Shown piece after piece: positions 63,301-64,000 of a DNA stretch of 64,000 bases. Positions within the stretch are counted from its first letter, which is position 1; each line of letters opens with the position of its first letter. The stretch is taken from contig NZ_CP102286.1 of NCBI RefSeq assembly GCF_025151215.1, positions 3,472,001 to 3,536,000 of the forward strand, in the 5' to 3' direction. Under the pieces are notes generated by a model. The model had not been told where the DNA came from, ran no database searches, and saw only the letters and a program-made list of their open reading frames with translations. Both the position numbers and the translations under genes were made by a program. This DNA comes from Parabacteroides merdae ATCC 43184 (lineage in GTDB: Bacteria; Bacteroidota; Bacteroidia; Bacteroidales; Tannerellaceae).

Positions 63301-63806
63301 GTTGTGAAGTTCCTGATTTTACTTATGGGATTAACCTTTCAGTTAATTATAAAAACTTTGAGTTTTCTATATTTGGACAAGGTATCTGTGGGGCAGATGT
63401 TGCTTTTGAGGTTTATCAGGTACACCCGTTTTTTCATGGACAAGATAATCCGAGGAGATACCATATGGGTAGATGGAGTGAGGAAAATCCTAATCCTCAT
63501 GCAATTTATCCCAGAATTTATACGGCAAGTAGCCCCCATACTACTTATAATAGGGCATTTAATGATTATCATGTATTTGATGCGGATTATTTCCGTTTTA
63601 AAACAATGACTATCGGATATAATATACCCAGGAATATAGTCTCACGTTTGGGTATGTCTTCGTTAAAAGTCTATTTAACTGGGGAAAATCTATTTACGAT
63701 TCGTGCAGATCATAAGATGAAAGATTTTGATCCAGAAGCAACAAGTAGTACGGTTCGTGCCTTAGGTAGCAAATCTTTGGCATTGGGAGTGAATGTTTCA
63801 TTTTAA
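60399..63806 (+). CDS. SusC/RagA-type TonB-linked outer membrane protein with STN domain (second locus)
   Basis: 1135 residues. The signal lies in about the first 40 (ITLILILVGVIQVSATTYAQ). An STN domain follows (about 43-115, FYDVVSQIERQSEFMFFYKS), a carboxypeptidase-regulatory-like domain (about 128-205, GVVTDERGEPIVGANVVEKG), the conserved plug start DEVVVVGYGTQKKVNLTGSV, and the barrel ending LALGVNVSF. It is a sensor-transporter paired with the FecR/sigma upstream. This gene is visibly more AT-rich than the left half of the window. susD begins 17 bp downstream. Confidence 0.96.
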   Translation: MKKKRDDSVSLSLKVTRIMKITLILILVGVIQVSATTYAQEHRISVSVKNGTFYDVVSQIERQSEFMFFYKSEEIDGNQRINLNAKNKLVSEILDEITKNNNLTYKVTGKHIIITKTAITSQITKEIVGVVTDERGEPIVGANVVEKGTSNGTITDLEGKFSLTVSEKSVLIVSYIGYNTQDVTVTSKTVYNIQLEEDSQALDEVVVVGYGTQKKVNLTGSVASVSSDEIKDRVQTDVLSSIQGTVPGVTIVSRPGKDVSINFRGRGNLGTSEPLYVIDGAIADATFFSNLDPNSIESISFLKDAASSAIYGSRAAYGVVLVTTKQGKDGRMEVSYSGMVGMKAPTYTQDLVNSWEYAELYNEALYNTNPSAGKNQGYSDEEINLFRNGTKPDLYPNTNWVDLLFDDWTATTKHSLNFSGGTKKLRYFAGLGYVYDTENIRNRDTRRYNLNLNVASDVTDWLTFRGSVKYIQRNKDVDGGTPSFDNILIVPSTFVARQSTGEWGSVESGHEASGTFVGGNPLRAYSTNDWSKNTIENSMYELGFDLKPLKDLVITGQGTYKSYEYKNKAYVSLKDDVPSFLNPGTVIGGTGNTTNSMEVNWKKHSFLTYTGMANYSLTKNIHSLSVLAGVSYEHYQEETLMASRQDFPADSFSDLSAGATSGALYQNGSSMQEYKMFSYFGRINYTLMDRYLFEANFRADASSRFYADNRWGYFPSFSMGWRISEEPFMKSMRHIIDNLKFRVSYGTLGNINNVGNYDYFQNYSGTGYYSFDDTSAKVIKESKPANPSLSWEKVALTDIGLDFDLWNGKLSGTADYYIKNTSDILLAYNVPLETGISNAPSQNVAKVRNRGFEFALTHRNTIGEVSYMVSANIATNNNEITDLSSSNDIINNLENGHGVAKYILREGESIGSFYGFESDGLYTQEEIDAGHYYTYGGVTPNAGDTKFVPQRELDWGEEITDSDRTIIGCEVPDFTYGINLSVNYKNFEFSIFGQGICGADVAFEVYQVHPFFHGQDNPRRYHMGRWSEENPNPHAIYPRIYTASSPHTTYNRAFNDYHVFDADYFRFKTMTIGYNIPRNIVSRLGMSSLKVYLTGENLFTIRADHKMKDFDPEATSSTVRALGSKSLALGVNVSF

Positions 63807-63823
63807 TAGGAGGAAATTGGTTT

Positions 63824-64000
63824 ATGAAATTATATATAAAAAATTTGATTCTGTTTTGTTCATTAGTGAGTGTGTTGACATCTTGTGATTTGGATGTTGT
63901 ACCGCCGGCTGAAATTTCTGCAGAGAATTTCTGGAAAACGGAGAAGGATGCGTGGTATGCATTGAATGGTTGTTATCAATCTATGCCTGCTGTGGATATT
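63824..64000 (+). CDS. SusD/RagB-type lipoprotein, partial (3' end outside window)
   Basis: ATG 63824 with AGGAGG eleven bases upstream. It opens MKLYIKNLILFCSLVSVLTS then Cys, a lipoprotein signal, and continues DLDVVPPAEISAENFWKTEK and AWYALNGCYQSMP, the typical SusD N-terminus. Only 59 codons are visible. It is the partner of the second SusC. Confidence 0.9.
   Translation, partial: MKLYIKNLILFCSLVSVLTSCDLDVVPPAEISAENFWKTEKDAWYALNGCYQSMPAVDI

Overview
The window looks like chromosomal DNA of a gut Bacteroidales bacterium, most like Parabacteroides or a close Tannerellaceae/Porphyromonadaceae relative. This is inference, drawn from several signs: two ECF sigma/FecR/SusC/SusD loci; promoters of the TAnnTTTG type instead of sigma70 boxes; a single-chain GlyRS; several families largely restricted to Bacteroidetes (DUF4294, DUF4221, HHH-barrel proteins); and a PorZ-like type IX secretion component. 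No rRNA, tRNA, CRISPR array, integrase or intact insertion sequence was seen.

1-13.8 kb (minus strand): a tightly packed six-gene envelope export operon. In order of transcription it encodes an ABC ATPase, an ABC-2 permease fused to a large degenerate M1-peptidase-like and golvesin-like periplasmic region, a TolC-like outer-membrane factor, a lipoprotein membrane-fusion protein, and two RND pumps. Several genes overlap by 4 bp. The last RND protein runs off the left edge and carries a long extra C-terminal region with more membrane helices and an ABC-like segment.

14-24.9 kb: rubrerythrin diverging from a SulP transporter; a small unrecognised ORF; a secreted Lys-C-like serine protease with Fn3-like modules and a T9SS sorting domain; a radical SAM protein; a pair of outer-membrane barrel genes; DUF4294; and a TrmH-type RNA methyltransferase.

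24.9-33.5 kb: an AT-rich 750-bp spacer with DnaA-box-like and palindromic sites leads into nadA. The opposite strand carries leuS-yitT-rdgB-porZ as one run.

33.5-35.4 kb: an unusual non-coding region dominated by an imperfect palindrome of about 660 bp (34050-34712) built from mirrored AGTGATA/TATCACT sites. It is followed by a truncated Ig-like/T9SS-CTD gene remnant.

35.5-47.6 kb: sulfatase, DUF362 protein, a DUF4221 lipoprotein gene interrupted by an in-frame TAA, nadB, a secreted DUF3108-like protein, two PH-domain-like membrane proteins, lpdA, glyS, an FKBP lipoprotein and a DUF417 protein.

47.6-64 kb: two complete ECF sigma-FecR-SusC(STN)-SusD systems in tandem. The first ends with a calcineurin-like phosphoesterase and an MBL-fold hydrolase, and has no glycoside hydrolase, which suggests a non-glycan or phosphorylated substrate. 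The second runs off the right edge inside its susD. Both sigma genes share an upstream motif, and both loci have a hairpin between fecR and susC.
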